Positions 9,466 through 19,359 of a DNA stretch of 64,000 bases are shown piece after piece. The translations under genes were made by a program, and so were the position numbers. Position 1 is the first letter of the stretch. Each line of letters starts with the position of its first letter. The stretch is from Candidatus Eiseniibacteriota bacterium (GTDB taxonomy: Bacteria; Eisenbacteria; RBG-16-71-46; CAIMUX01): contig CAIMUX010000073.1 of NCBI GenBank assembly GCA_903844735.1, positions 1-64,000 of the forward strand, read 5' to 3'. The notes under the pieces were generated by a model. That model was given only the letters and a program-made list of their open reading frames with translations, had not been told where the DNA came from and searched no databases.

Positions 9466-10725
9466 TCATGGGCCGGTGCCGGAATGCCCATCTGTTGCGA
9501 CTCGCTCTTTGTCGTTCTGGACGTCCACAGCGTCCACGAACGTCGCCAGCCGTTCTAGGGCCGCCCGCAGCTTGCGCTTCCGTGCCGCCGTGGCATTGAT
9601 CCCCGATTCCCACCACAGCCCTTTCACCTCCAGCACACCGCGATCCCGATGCAGCTTGAGATCCACACGCCCCACGAGGCGATCACCTTCAAGGATGGGC
9701 AACACGTAGTAGCCGAAGACTCGCTTAGTCTCGGGGACGTACGCCTCGAACCGGTAGTCGAACCCGAAACGGCGCAGGCACCGAGCGCGATCGCGGATCA
9801 CCGGATCGAAAGGACTCAGGAAGCGCATCCCCTCCAGGCTTTCCGCGGTTCGGTCAAGCCGGGTCAAACATGCCTTCCAGTCCGCAAGAACCCACGCCGG
9901 CCGAGGTTCTGAGCCGTCCGCCCCGGGCACGGTCACCGGCACGAGGCGACCTTCCTTCAAGGCCTTCTCGCACCACGCTGTAGCGCCCGCCGCGTCGACC
10001 GTGCCCAGATCGTTCCAGAAAGCTGCTAATTCCCGGGACGTGAACACCGCGAGACGCTCGGCGGCGCCCGCACAGACCCATTCGACATGGGAGTCCGGAT
10101 CAGGATCGGGCCGGGCACTGGGCTCGGGAAGCACCCGCTCCGCCAGATCGTAGACCTTGTGGAAATGCACGCGGCGGGCCACCGCCAGTTCACCGCAGCG
10201 CCACAGATATTCCAGGGCCGCCTTCTGGGGCGTCCATCCCCACCACTCCCCGCGTTTCTTTTCGTGAAGAAAGTCGGCAGATCGCAGCGGGCCTTCTCGT
10301 CGGATCCGCTCGCGCACATGGTCCACGACGCGCTCGCCATCCGCGCCCAGGTGCTGGGCCCACCAGGCCCTGTCCTGCAGGCGCTGCGCGCTCATGCGGA
10401 ACCTCGGCTTCCAGTGGGCATACCAGACCACGGGGATCAGCGACGCGTCGTGGGTCCAGTGCTCAAACAGCACTCGATCCCTTTCCACGAGGGCTGCCAG
10501 ATGCTTGGGCTTGTAACCATGCAGGCGGCTGAACAGAGTCAGATCATGGGCCCGAGCCAGCACATTGATGGTGTCGAGCTGCACGAAGCCCAGTCCGTGG
10601 ATGAGCTTCGACAACGCGGCCTTCGTCGCGGGCCGCCTGGGATCCTCCAGCAGACCCTGCGCGCCCAGGAAGAGCTGTGCGGCCTGGGCCGCAGTGAGCC
10701 TGACACCGGCGGGGGCCCTGCTCAC
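9466..10725 (-). CDS. Winged-helix YcaQ/AlkX-like DNA glycosylase family protein
   Basis: About 419 residues when started at GTG 10725, four bases after the upstream peptidase stop; the frame is open to 10812. The region VQLDTINVLARAHDL carries the QxD active-site motif of the HTH_42/YcaQ family, followed by FEHWTHDASLIPV, which is also conserved. Family members unhook interstrand DNA crosslinks or excise alkylated bases; the fold is built of tandem winged helices. The C-terminal half (VFGYYVLPILEGDRLVGRVD) is typical for the group. Being last in a row of minus-strand genes it may be co-transcribed with the M16 peptidase, though no functional link is evident. Confidence 0.85.
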   Translation of the reverse strand: MSRAPAGVRLTAAQAAQLFLGAQGLLEDPRRPATKAALSKLIHGLGFVQLDTINVLARAHDLTLFSRLHGYKPKHLAALVERDRVLFEHWTHDASLIPVVWYAHWKPRFRMSAQRLQDRAWWAQHLGADGERVVDHVRERIRREGPLRSADFLHEKKRGEWWGWTPQKAALEYLWRCGELAVARRVHFHKVYDLAERVLPEPSARPDPDPDSHVEWVCAGAAERLAVFTSRELAAFWNDLGTVDAAGATAWCEKALKEGRLVPVTVPGADGSEPRPAWVLADWKACLTRLDRTAESLEGMRFLSPFDPVIRDRARCLRRFGFDYRFEAYVPETKRVFGYYVLPILEGDRLVGRVDLKLHRDRGVLEVKGLWWESGINATAARKRKLRAALERLATFVDAVDVQNDKERVATDGHSGTGP

Positions 10726-10729
10726 GCGC

Positions 10730-13636
10730 CTAGCGACCGCCGGGCTTTCCGCCCTCGGCAGGCTTTCCGCCCTCAACCGCCTTCCGCTTGGCGCCGGCGA
10801 AGTCGCCCGCAACCACGACCGAGGCCTTCCTCGGGTCCACGTACTTCTTCATGGCGGCTAAGAGCTCCGCCGAAGTGAGGTCACCCACCCGTCGTTCCAG
10901 CTCCGTGTCCCACGCCAGGGTCCGTTCCTGCTCCTCGCGCTGGGCCAACGTCTGCGCCAGCTCCCGCTCGCCGGAACGCTGGACCTGGCGTTGCTGGAGC
11001 CAGCCCGACTTCGCCTCCGCGACTTCGGTGTCTGTGAAGCCGGTATCGCGAATCTTCTGTAGCTCTTCGCGGAAGGCGGTGACCAAGCGGTCTGCGTTTT
11101 GCGGGGCGCAGATGGCGAAGGCGCCGAACCCGGCGCTGCGGTCCTTGCTGTCAGCGAAGAAGTACGAACCGACCGAATAGCTCAAGCCGTCCTTCTGTCG
11201 AATGCGGGTGGCAAGCCGCGAATTGAGGAAACCGCCGCCGGTCATGAAGTTGCCCAGCGTCATGGCCGGATAGGCAGCATCATCGTCCCTCAGCGGCATC
11301 CGCAGACCGGCGTTGAAGACGGCGCTCTCCTTGTCCGGCGTCTCGAGCCGCTGGTCGAGGGCGGAGCGAGCTTGATAGGTTTCGACCAGCCGAGCATAGG
11401 GCGTGGCGCTCTTCCAGTCGCCGAAGAGCCCGCCGAGCAGTTCGCGCGTCGGGGCGGGATCGAAGTCGCCGACCACCGCCATCTCGCCGGCCGAAGCGCC
11501 ATAGAAGGAGCGATGGAATGCCGCGACCTGCGCGCGAGTCACCGCCTTGGTGGCCGCGATCTGCTCGTCCGGGGAAAAGACGTATCGCACATCATCCTTC
11601 GGGTAGGGACGGAGGTGCCGCTGTAGCGCTGTGCGGGCGATCTGCCCCGGGTCTTTCATACCCTCCTCCAGGCCGGTGATCTCTTCGCGCTGGAGCTGGA
11701 CCAGTTCCGAGTCGGGGAAGGTCGGCTCACGCAGCATCTCGGCGAGCAGCGTTAGCGCCGCGGCGAGACTGTCGCGCGGGACCTCCAGGGAGGCGGTCAC
11801 CCCGGTCGGATCGCCGTACAGGCGGATCCGCGCGCGCAGCCGGTCGAACTCGTCCTTGAGCTGCTGGCGCGTGTGCCGGGTCGTCCCGCGGTCCAGCATC
11901 GACCCGGTCAACTCGCCGACCGTGGCCAGCCCGCGCAGGCTCTTCTCGTCCCCGAAGTGGAGGCGAAGGTTCACGTTCACGGTGGCGGCACGGGTCTTCT
12001 TCGAAAGGAGGACGAGCTTCAAACCTGACGGCAACGTCGCACGCATAAGGCGAGCCTCGATGGCCGCCGGCCTGGCGTCAAACTCCTCTCCCTGGGACAT
12101 CCCTTGACCGCCGGTGTAGGCAGCCAGTTGCTCGGCCGGCGGCGCCGCCTGCGGAATCTCCACCCGCTCGGGCTTTTCCACGGGAATGTACAGACCGACG
12201 GTCCGGTTCGTGGAGACTACGTACGCAGAGGCAACCCGCTGCACATCCGAAGGTGTCACCTTCCGCAGCCGGTCGCGGTGCAGGAAGATCAGGCGCCAGT
12301 CCCCCATCGCCGCCCACTCGCTCAGGCCCACCGCCGCCCGCTCGGAGTTGCGCATGCCGCTCTCCCAGTCGGCGAGCAGCGACTCGCGGGCGCGGGTCAC
12401 CTCTTCGGCGGTCGGAGGCTCCGCGGCCACCGACTCGAGAACGCGCACAGCGGTGTCCCGCGCGTCGCCGATATCCTTGTCCTTCCCCAACTCCACGCTG
12501 AACCAAGCAATACCCGGGTCATGGAGCTGGAACGCTTCCGCGGAGACCGAGGACGCCTTGCCGGTCTCCACCAGGGCCTTGTACAACCGGCCCGACGGGC
12601 TGTCCCCAAGGATCCTGGCCAGAACCTCGACCGGCGCAAAATCATGGTGCGAGCCGGCGGGAATGTGGTAGGCGATCCCAACCGCCTGCGTGTCACCCAC
12701 CCGATGCAGCGTCACCTCGCGCTCGCCGTCTTGGGCGGGCTCCACCGTGTAAGGGACCGGCAACGCGCGGGACGGCCGCGGGATGGCGCCGAACGTCTCC
12801 GCCACCAGCGCGAGCGTGCGCGGCCGATCCAGCTTGCCGCCCACGACGAGAACGGCGTTGTCGGGCTGATACCATGTTCGGTAGAATGCCTGCAGCCTGT
12901 CGATCGGGACATGCTCCAAGTCAGAACGCGCGCCGATCGTCGACTTGCCGTAGTTGTGCCAGAGATAGGCGGCCGAGAGGGTGCGGTCCATCCCCACCTC
13001 GCGCGGATTATTTTCACCGACCTCGAATTCGTTGCGGACCACCGTCATCTCGGAGTCCAGGTCCTTCTGCGCAATGAAGCTCTTCACCATCCGATCGGCC
13101 TCGAGATCCAGCGCCCAGGTAAGATTGGCCTCGGACGCGGCGAAGGTCTCAAAGTAGTTTGTGCGGTCAAACCAGGTGGAGCCGTTGGGCCGGGCGCCAT
13201 GCGAGGTCAACTCCTGCGGAATGTTGGTGTGGCGCTCGGACCCCTTGAACATCAGGTGCTCGAGGAGATGCGCCATCCCGGTCTCGCCGTAGTTCTCGTG
13301 CCGCGAGCCGACGAGGTAGGTGATGTTCACGGTCATCGTTTGCTTCGACGGTTCGGGGAAGAGCAGCACGCGCAGCCCGTTTTCCAAACGGTACTCCTCG
13401 ATTCCTTCCACGGCGGTGACGAAGGTCAGGCCGGGGGGGACCTTGGCCGCGGGATGTGTTGCGGACGGCGTCGCGGGCGGACTTGCTGCCTGGGCGAGCG
13501 CGCCCTCAGCGGGCTGGAGCAGGGCAAGCGGCAGGGTCGCCCCGAACGACAAGGTCGCCACGCGCGGCAAAGTCGCCACAAGCAGGGTCTTGAGACAGAC
13601 CGCGACGAAACGTCGGACTGATCGCGGACAGGTCAT
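10730..13636 (-). CDS. M16 family zinc metallopeptidase (pitrilysin-type, two-domain), exported
   Basis: 968 residues from ATG 13636, with a perfect AGGAGG seven bases upstream. An N-terminal hydrophobic segment ending near AEGALAQA looks like a signal peptide, so it probably works in the periplasm. The inverted zinc motif HLLEH is at residues 123-127, with the downstream Glu in RNEFEVGENNP as third ligand. The second half (from about residue 500) repeats the M16 fold without the zinc motif, as is usual for fused two-half M16 enzymes that act as a peptide-degrading clamp. It follows the BatA-type gene by 57 bp and precedes the YcaQ-like gene; the functional link to MoxR/DUF58/BatA is unknown. 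Confidence 0.94.
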   Translation of the reverse strand: MTCPRSVRRFVAVCLKTLLVATLPRVATLSFGATLPLALLQPAEGALAQAASPPATPSATHPAAKVPPGLTFVTAVEGIEEYRLENGLRVLLFPEPSKQTMTVNITYLVGSRHENYGETGMAHLLEHLMFKGSERHTNIPQELTSHGARPNGSTWFDRTNYFETFAASEANLTWALDLEADRMVKSFIAQKDLDSEMTVVRNEFEVGENNPREVGMDRTLSAAYLWHNYGKSTIGARSDLEHVPIDRLQAFYRTWYQPDNAVLVVGGKLDRPRTLALVAETFGAIPRPSRALPVPYTVEPAQDGEREVTLHRVGDTQAVGIAYHIPAGSHHDFAPVEVLARILGDSPSGRLYKALVETGKASSVSAEAFQLHDPGIAWFSVELGKDKDIGDARDTAVRVLESVAAEPPTAEEVTRARESLLADWESGMRNSERAAVGLSEWAAMGDWRLIFLHRDRLRKVTPSDVQRVASAYVVSTNRTVGLYIPVEKPERVEIPQAAPPAEQLAAYTGGQGMSQGEEFDARPAAIEARLMRATLPSGLKLVLLSKKTRAATVNVNLRLHFGDEKSLRGLATVGELTGSMLDRGTTRHTRQQLKDEFDRLRARIRLYGDPTGVTASLEVPRDSLAAALTLLAEMLREPTFPDSELVQLQREEITGLEEGMKDPGQIARTALQRHLRPYPKDDVRYVFSPDEQIAATKAVTRAQVAAFHRSFYGASAGEMAVVGDFDPAPTRELLGGLFGDWKSATPYARLVETYQARSALDQRLETPDKESAVFNAGLRMPLRDDDAAYPAMTLGNFMTGGGFLNSRLATRIRQKDGLSYSVGSYFFADSKDRSAGFGAFAICAPQNADRLVTAFREELQKIRDTGFTDTEVAEAKSGWLQQRQVQRSGERELAQTLAQREEQERTLAWDTELERRVGDLTSAELLAAMKKYVDPRKASVVVAGDFAGAKRKAVEGGKPAEGGKPGGR

Positions 13637-13693
13637 GATGATTCCTCCTCGCAAAGGTTCCCGGCTGGGTCTTCTGACACGAGGGTCCGGGAG

Positions 13694-16003
13694 TCACCCC
13701 AACAGCCGCCCCCGCCCCAACAACGACTCCACCACCAGCAGCACCAACACCATCACCAGAAACGGCCGCCACAACTCCCGCCCATACCGCCCCGCCAGCA
13801 ACTCCCGCGTCACCCGTTGCTCCGGATCCAATCTCCTCGCGTCCCGCCCAAACAACCGCGACTGCAGCTCCGGCGGTGCCACGCGCAAGTCCCCCTCGCC
13901 GGGATCAAGGTTCACCGCAAACGACGCAATCGTCCGCCCCGCCGCATCCCGGAACCGATACACCCCCGGCCAGGCCGCCGGCACGGACCGCAGCCGCACC
14001 ATTTTCTCCAGAGGGCTCGCCTCTACCGCCGTCTGCGTACCCGAAGGATCGACACAAGAGACAACACCATTCACGTCACTCTCCGGCAACGTCGCTTCGA
14101 GCCGCGCCCCCACCAGCCCGGCCCGCTCGTCCCCGGCACCCCGCGTGGCAAGATGCCGGACCAGTTTGTGCAACAGCGGCGGATACGAGGCGCTGAAGAC
14201 GAAATCGTTCCAGCCCCCGTCGAGACTGCTGGTGAAAAGGAGTACGCCGTCCCCCTCGACGATGGCGGGATTCGCGCGACCGAACTCGGCCAGCACGCGC
14301 ACCTCCTGCCCGGTACGGCAGGTAACCAGGCGACGGAACCGCGCCGAGCCAAGGTCGTCGCCCGGGCCGATCGGAAAGCCGCTGAAAATCGGGTGGGCGA
14401 GAACGACCGGCCGGAGGCTGCGGAACGCCCCCTCGCCCTCTTCTTGCGAGACATTGAGCAGCTCCACGGGGAGCAGCCGCGGCAGGATGTCGGTGTTGTA
14501 GTAGCGCGGGTCAACGCGGTCACCAAGTCCGATGAGAATCCCGCCGCCGCGCGCCCGGAACGCCACCAGGTTCTCGACCGCGGCAACGGAGAGGCGGCCG
14601 ACGTTCGAGAGGATGACGACGTTGGCGTTTAGCCCATCGGGAGCGGCGAGTCCGTCGGGATTCGTCTCGCGAACGGAGAAGAACTCGCTCGTGCCGTCGG
14701 GGTCGAGGGCGGTGCGAAGGAAGCGCCCCTCGTCGCCCGCGGCGCCGCCGGGTGGGGACGTGCCCATGGCGGAGGCCGCGCCCCCGGTGACCAGCAAGAC
14801 CTTGCGCACCCCCGGGTCGCCGGCCACAAGGTAACCGGTATTGTCCAGCTCCAGAGCGTCCGACCCGAGCCGAACAGCCAAGGTGCCGTCCGCGGGCAGG
14901 CCGGACAGGTCGGCGGTGACGTCACCCCGCCCACCGGGCGGCAGGTCGAGAACGGCATCCGCCAGGACTTCACCCAGAGAACCGCCCGCGGTCACGCGCA
15001 CCGGACGGGCGGTCAACGGATCCTCACCGTGGTTGACCACCGTCACGGCGAGCTGTCCCCTCCCACCGAGCCCGGCCGCCGCGTCGTACCGCAAGCGCGC
15101 CACCGAAGCGTTGTCCAAGGAAGCGGTACGAGCGGGAACCAGGTAAACATGGATCCCGGCCGGGATCTTGACCAGACCGCCGAGGAGATCACCGCCCGCG
15201 CTTCCCGCGGTGGCCGTTCCTCCCGTGGGCGCCGCGATCCCTGCGGAAGCCGGGTCCCCTGCGGAGCCGGCGCGAAGCCACGCATCCAGGTCGCGCTGCT
15301 GGAAGTCGGAAACGATAAAGAGCTCGCGGTTCATCGTGCGTGCCGAAGTCAGAATCGGCAGCACCTGCGCCAGCGCGGCAGGCAGGTCGGCACCCTCGGC
15401 CGCGAGCGGCGCCCGACGCACCTCTTGCCGGAGGAGCCCCGCATCGGCCACCGGCGTCACAAACGGCAGCGTCACCGGTCTCCCCGCCAAAGCCAGGATC
15501 CCCCGGTCGCCTTCACCCATCAGATCGAGGATATCGAGCGCCCGCTCTTTCGCCGACTGGTACACGGTGCCCGATTCGTCGAACTGCGTTCCCGTATCCT
15601 GATCGCCCGCGCCCGCCACCGTGCCCCCCGCGGACGAAATGTTATCCAGCGGCGGCATCTCCCCGCTGCGCCGCGGGTCAGCCGCACCCATGCTGAAGCT
15701 GTTGTCCAGCACAACCGCGATCGTGGAACTGCCGCGTGTAACCACTCCGGCCCCACCGCGGATAGCGGGCCGCCCCATCGCCATGGCGAAAAACGCGATG
15801 ATCAGCACGCGCAGCGCCAGCAATAGCCACTGCCGCAGACGCATTCTCCGGACCTTCCGCCGTGAGATCTCCTGGAGGTACTCGAGGCTGGAAAACGTGA
15901 TCTCGCGCGCCCGCCTCCGGCTGAAGAGGTGGATGAGGATCGGCAGCGCCGCCGCCGCGAGGCCGGCGAGGAAGATCGGATTCAGGAAATTCAAACCAAA
16001 CAC
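13694..16003 (-). CDS. BatA-domain / von Willebrand A-like membrane protein
   Basis: 769 residues from GTG 16003, preceded by GAGGGGC. The N-terminus FLNPIFLAGLAAAALPILIH is the first membrane helix of the BatA (aerotolerance) N-terminal domain, followed by the FSRRRAREITFSSLEYL motif and a second helix around residues 60-80. A VWA-type site IAVVLDNSFSMG follows, then a long periplasmic part with beta-rich segments and a glutamine-amidotransferase-like region (GGGILIGLGD). A last helix (FLVMVLVLLVVESLL) closes the protein. It sits in the classical order MoxR, DUF58, BatA; such clusters are thought to build or fold membrane or metal-dependent complexes, but the role is not defined. Confidence 0.9.
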   Translation of the reverse strand: MFGLNFLNPIFLAGLAAAALPILIHLFSRRRAREITFSSLEYLQEISRRKVRRMRLRQWLLLALRVLIIAFFAMAMGRPAIRGGAGVVTRGSSTIAVVLDNSFSMGAADPRRSGEMPPLDNISSAGGTVAGAGDQDTGTQFDESGTVYQSAKERALDILDLMGEGDRGILALAGRPVTLPFVTPVADAGLLRQEVRRAPLAAEGADLPAALAQVLPILTSARTMNRELFIVSDFQQRDLDAWLRAGSAGDPASAGIAAPTGGTATAGSAGGDLLGGLVKIPAGIHVYLVPARTASLDNASVARLRYDAAAGLGGRGQLAVTVVNHGEDPLTARPVRVTAGGSLGEVLADAVLDLPPGGRGDVTADLSGLPADGTLAVRLGSDALELDNTGYLVAGDPGVRKVLLVTGGAASAMGTSPPGGAAGDEGRFLRTALDPDGTSEFFSVRETNPDGLAAPDGLNANVVILSNVGRLSVAAVENLVAFRARGGGILIGLGDRVDPRYYNTDILPRLLPVELLNVSQEEGEGAFRSLRPVVLAHPIFSGFPIGPGDDLGSARFRRLVTCRTGQEVRVLAEFGRANPAIVEGDGVLLFTSSLDGGWNDFVFSASYPPLLHKLVRHLATRGAGDERAGLVGARLEATLPESDVNGVVSCVDPSGTQTAVEASPLEKMVRLRSVPAAWPGVYRFRDAAGRTIASFAVNLDPGEGDLRVAPPELQSRLFGRDARRLDPEQRVTRELLAGRYGRELWRPFLVMVLVLLVVESLLGRGRLLG

Positions 16004-16009
16004 ACGCCC

Positions 16010-16097
16010 CTCAGTGCAGCCGCTGCCGCTTCTTCGCGTAACTCAGTGCAGCCGCTGCCGCTTCTTCGCGTAACTCAGTGCAGCCGCTGCCGCTTCT
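16010..16097. repeat. 32-bp tandem duplication of the DUF58 gene 3' end
   Basis: The unit beginning ctcagtgcagccgctgccgc starts at 16010, 16042 and 16074; the first two are identical 32-mers and the third is partial, diverging after about 24 bases inside the gene. Read on the minus strand the unit encodes KKRQRLH plus a stop, so the last codons and stop of the DUF58 gene have been copied twice into the 71-bp gap before the BatA-type gene. Confidence 0.9.
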
Positions 16098-17073
16098 CTA
16101 GATATCGCAGCAGGGCCGTGTCGTACGGCGTCCGCGTGAGCACCCGCTCGTAGGCGATCCGGTTCTCCGAGCAGCCCCGCTTGTAGAAGGCGACCCGCTC
16201 GTCGTTCCGCCGGCGGTACTCGCGGGCAATCTCCCATGGCTGAATGTTGAGCTGCTCGCCGGTCTCCAAGTCGGTGAAGAGCCCCTCGTCGCGGAACGGG
16301 AACTCTGCCTCCGCCGGATCCTGCAGGTGGAAGACCACCACCTCGTGCTGCCGGTAGCGGAAGTGCTTCAAGGCTCCCAAGACCTCTGCTTCACCGGGGT
16401 CCCACAGATCGGTGAGCAGGATGATCAGCCCGCGCCGCGGGATCCGCTCGGCTAGTTGCCCGAGGCAGTGCCCGATGCGGGTCCGCCGCGGCTCCTCCTC
16501 ACGCGGGTCGCGCTTGGCCGCCCGCCTGGCCTCCACTTCCAGCTCGCGCAGGAGCACCCGCAGGTGGGTGCGCGCGCTGCGGGCGGGCACCATTCGGTGC
16601 ACTCGATCGGAGAAGAGAAGCAGCCCCACAGCATCCTGCTGCTGGATCATGAGGTAGGCCAGCGCCGCGGCGAGGTTGATCCCATAGCGAAGCTTGGTCA
16701 GCTCCGCGGGCTCGCCCGCGTGCGCGTGCTTTCCGTAGTGGGCCGGGTCGCCGCGATAGAGCATCGAACTGGAGGTGTCGAGCAGGAGGTGGCAGCGGAG
16801 GTTGGTCTCTTCCTCATACTGCTTGATGTAGTAGCGGTCGCTCTTGGCGAACGCCTTCCAGTCGACGTCACGCACCGGGTCGCCCGGCATGTACTGCCGG
16901 TAGTCGGCGAACTCAACGCTGAAGCCATGGTATGGGCTCTTGTGCAACCCGGTGAGAAGCCCCTCCACCACGAGGCGCGCCACCAGGTCGAGCCGCTGCA
17001 ACTTCCCGACCACGCGGGGATCGAGAAAGCTCCGGCTGTCCGCCTCGAGCGTACGCACCCCGGGCTGGCTCAT
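16075..17073 (-). CDS. DUF58 domain protein (VWA-like)
   Basis: 332 residues from ATG 17073; the frame is open further but the conserved part begins here. The DUF58 hallmark is at residues 50-90: GFSVEFADYRQYMPGDPVRD then DVDWKAFAKSDRYYIKQYEE. A MIDAS-like site LLLDTSSSM follows, as in von Willebrand A domains. It lies between a MoxR AAA+ ATPase and a BatA-type protein, the usual partners of this family, all on the minus strand with short gaps. MoxR-type ATPases are believed to act as chaperones with VWA proteins; the client here is unknown. Its 3' end has been duplicated in tandem downstream. Confidence 0.9.
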   Translation of the reverse strand: MSQPGVRTLEADSRSFLDPRVVGKLQRLDLVARLVVEGLLTGLHKSPYHGFSVEFADYRQYMPGDPVRDVDWKAFAKSDRYYIKQYEEETNLRCHLLLDTSSSMLYRGDPAHYGKHAHAGEPAELTKLRYGINLAAALAYLMIQQQDAVGLLLFSDRVHRMVPARSARTHLRVLLRELEVEARRAAKRDPREEEPRRTRIGHCLGQLAERIPRRGLIILLTDLWDPGEAEVLGALKHFRYRQHEVVVFHLQDPAEAEFPFRDEGLFTDLETGEQLNIQPWEIAREYRRRNDERVAFYKRGCSENRIAYERVLTRTPYDTALLRYLEKRQRLH

Positions 17074-17137
17074 CGGGCCACCCCGGCCGGACTCATTGCG
17101 CCACCCCGACGTGGTCCATCGGGCCGACCCGCATGAC

Positions 17138-18172
<1,035 letters not shown>

Positions 18173-18553
18173 CGATGCTCCTTCCGCAACCTACTTCCGC
18201 AGCCTACCGCCAGTGGAAAGTCGCCCGCCCGCCTGCCCTGTGGTGCGAGTTGTGCCCCCACCCGGGGTCGTGCCCCCTGTGGGGGCCCCCGTGGAGTCCG
18301 GGGGACGAACAGCGTAGGGTATCAACCCTTGCCGGGGCGAGCAGTTCCTCGTCGCGTGACACTCGTAGCGGCGAATCGGTCCGGTTTCCAGGCACGCTCA
18401 AGCGAGTGTTGCCTTGTGCCGCCGACGATGGTATTCCTCTGGATTCGATACCGCTCTCCAAAGGGGCGTATCCGCGGAAACACGGCGCGGCCCCTCAGCA
18501 AGCGCAGTACGTGACCGGAGACGAGGCTAAGGATTCGGATCAGGAGGCAGACC
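18173..18553. other. Divergent intergenic region with GC palindromes
   Basis: About 380 bp between the MoxR start (minus) and the VOC gene (plus), so promoters for both should lie here. No strong sigma-70 pair is evident; TTGCCT followed 17 nt later by TATTCC (near 18410-18440) is a weak candidate for the plus direction. At 18273-18290 there is a hairpin-forming ccccctgtgggggccccc string that resembles another at 50732-50763. No coding signal was seen. Confidence 0.4.
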
Positions 18554-19348
18554 ATGGGTGACGCTCAGTCGAGTCATGTGGGAACGATCGTCTGGTATGA
18601 CCTGCTGACCCACGACGCTGCTGCCGCGTGGAAGTTCTACGGCGCACTTTTCGGCTGGACACAAGTCGAGACCGAACGGCCGGTTGGCCGCTACGCCATG
18701 ATCCGGCGGGGCGACCGCAACTTGGGTGGCATCGTCCCCCTGAAAGCCGGGGACAGCTTTCCCTCACACTGGGTCGCCTATGTCTCGGTGACCGATATCG
18801 AAGCCTGCTGCCGCGCCGCGTCCGAGGCAGGAGGGCGCTTGCCGGTTCCTCCGACCGACATCCCGGGAATCGGGCGCTTTGCCGTCGTTTTCGATCCGCA
18901 GGGAGCAGCCATCTCCCCCTTTCAGACAGAAACCCCGCCGTCCTCGCCGCGCCCCGATGGCACCGGAGCGTTCTGCTGGATGGAGCTGCTCACCCCCGAC
19001 ACCAAAGGCGCGGGTGAGTTCTACGGCAAGGTCTTCGGATGGGAGATGAAACCGGGGCGGCCAGGCGCCTTCGGCGACTACTGGACCTACCGCAAAGGCA
19101 GCCACGCCGTGGCGGGAATGGTCGAGCGGCCGGCCGGCGCCGACTATCCGACCCGCTGGCTTCCCTATGTGCAGGTCGAGGGGTTGGGGGAGATCACTGC
19201 ACAGGCCGCGCGGCACGGCGGCAGCGTACTTCTGCCGGTGACACCGATCCAGGACGAAGGGCAGTTCTCCATCCTCCGTGACCCGTCCGGGGCGGTCATC
19301 GGTGTTTTCGAAGCAGAAGCCGGGACGGGCTCGCAGCCAGCTTTGTAA
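18554..19348 (+). CDS. VOC family protein with two glyoxalase-fold domains
   Basis: 264 residues, ATG behind AGGAGG. Two similar halves are visible: one from about residue 8 (GTIVWYDLLTHDAAAAWKFY, then GALFGW) and one from about residue 140 (GAFCWMELLTPDTKGAGEFY, then GKVFGWEM). Each has the beta-alpha-beta pattern of vicinal-oxygen-chelate domains, and the pair forms one metal-binding or ligand cup. The closest general family is the double-domain glyoxalase/bleomycin-resistance-like group; no specific substrate can be given. It is followed after 11 bp by ornithine aminotransferase on the same strand, so the two are probably co-transcribed, though no shared pathway is obvious. Confidence 0.88.
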   Translation: MGDAQSSHVGTIVWYDLLTHDAAAAWKFYGALFGWTQVETERPVGRYAMIRRGDRNLGGIVPLKAGDSFPSHWVAYVSVTDIEACCRAASEAGGRLPVPPTDIPGIGRFAVVFDPQGAAISPFQTETPPSSPRPDGTGAFCWMELLTPDTKGAGEFYGKVFGWEMKPGRPGAFGDYWTYRKGSHAVAGMVERPAGADYPTRWLPYVQVEGLGEITAQAARHGGSVLLPVTPIQDEGQFSILRDPSGAVIGVFEAEAGTGSQPAL

Positions 19349-19359
19349 GGAAGGGGACA

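Noticed and set aside
12104-13621. Long plus-strand open frame opposite the M16 peptidase
   Set aside because: It is antisense to a gene with clear motifs and its product is Arg/Pro/His-rich with no recognisable domain; long antisense frames are common in GC-rich DNA.
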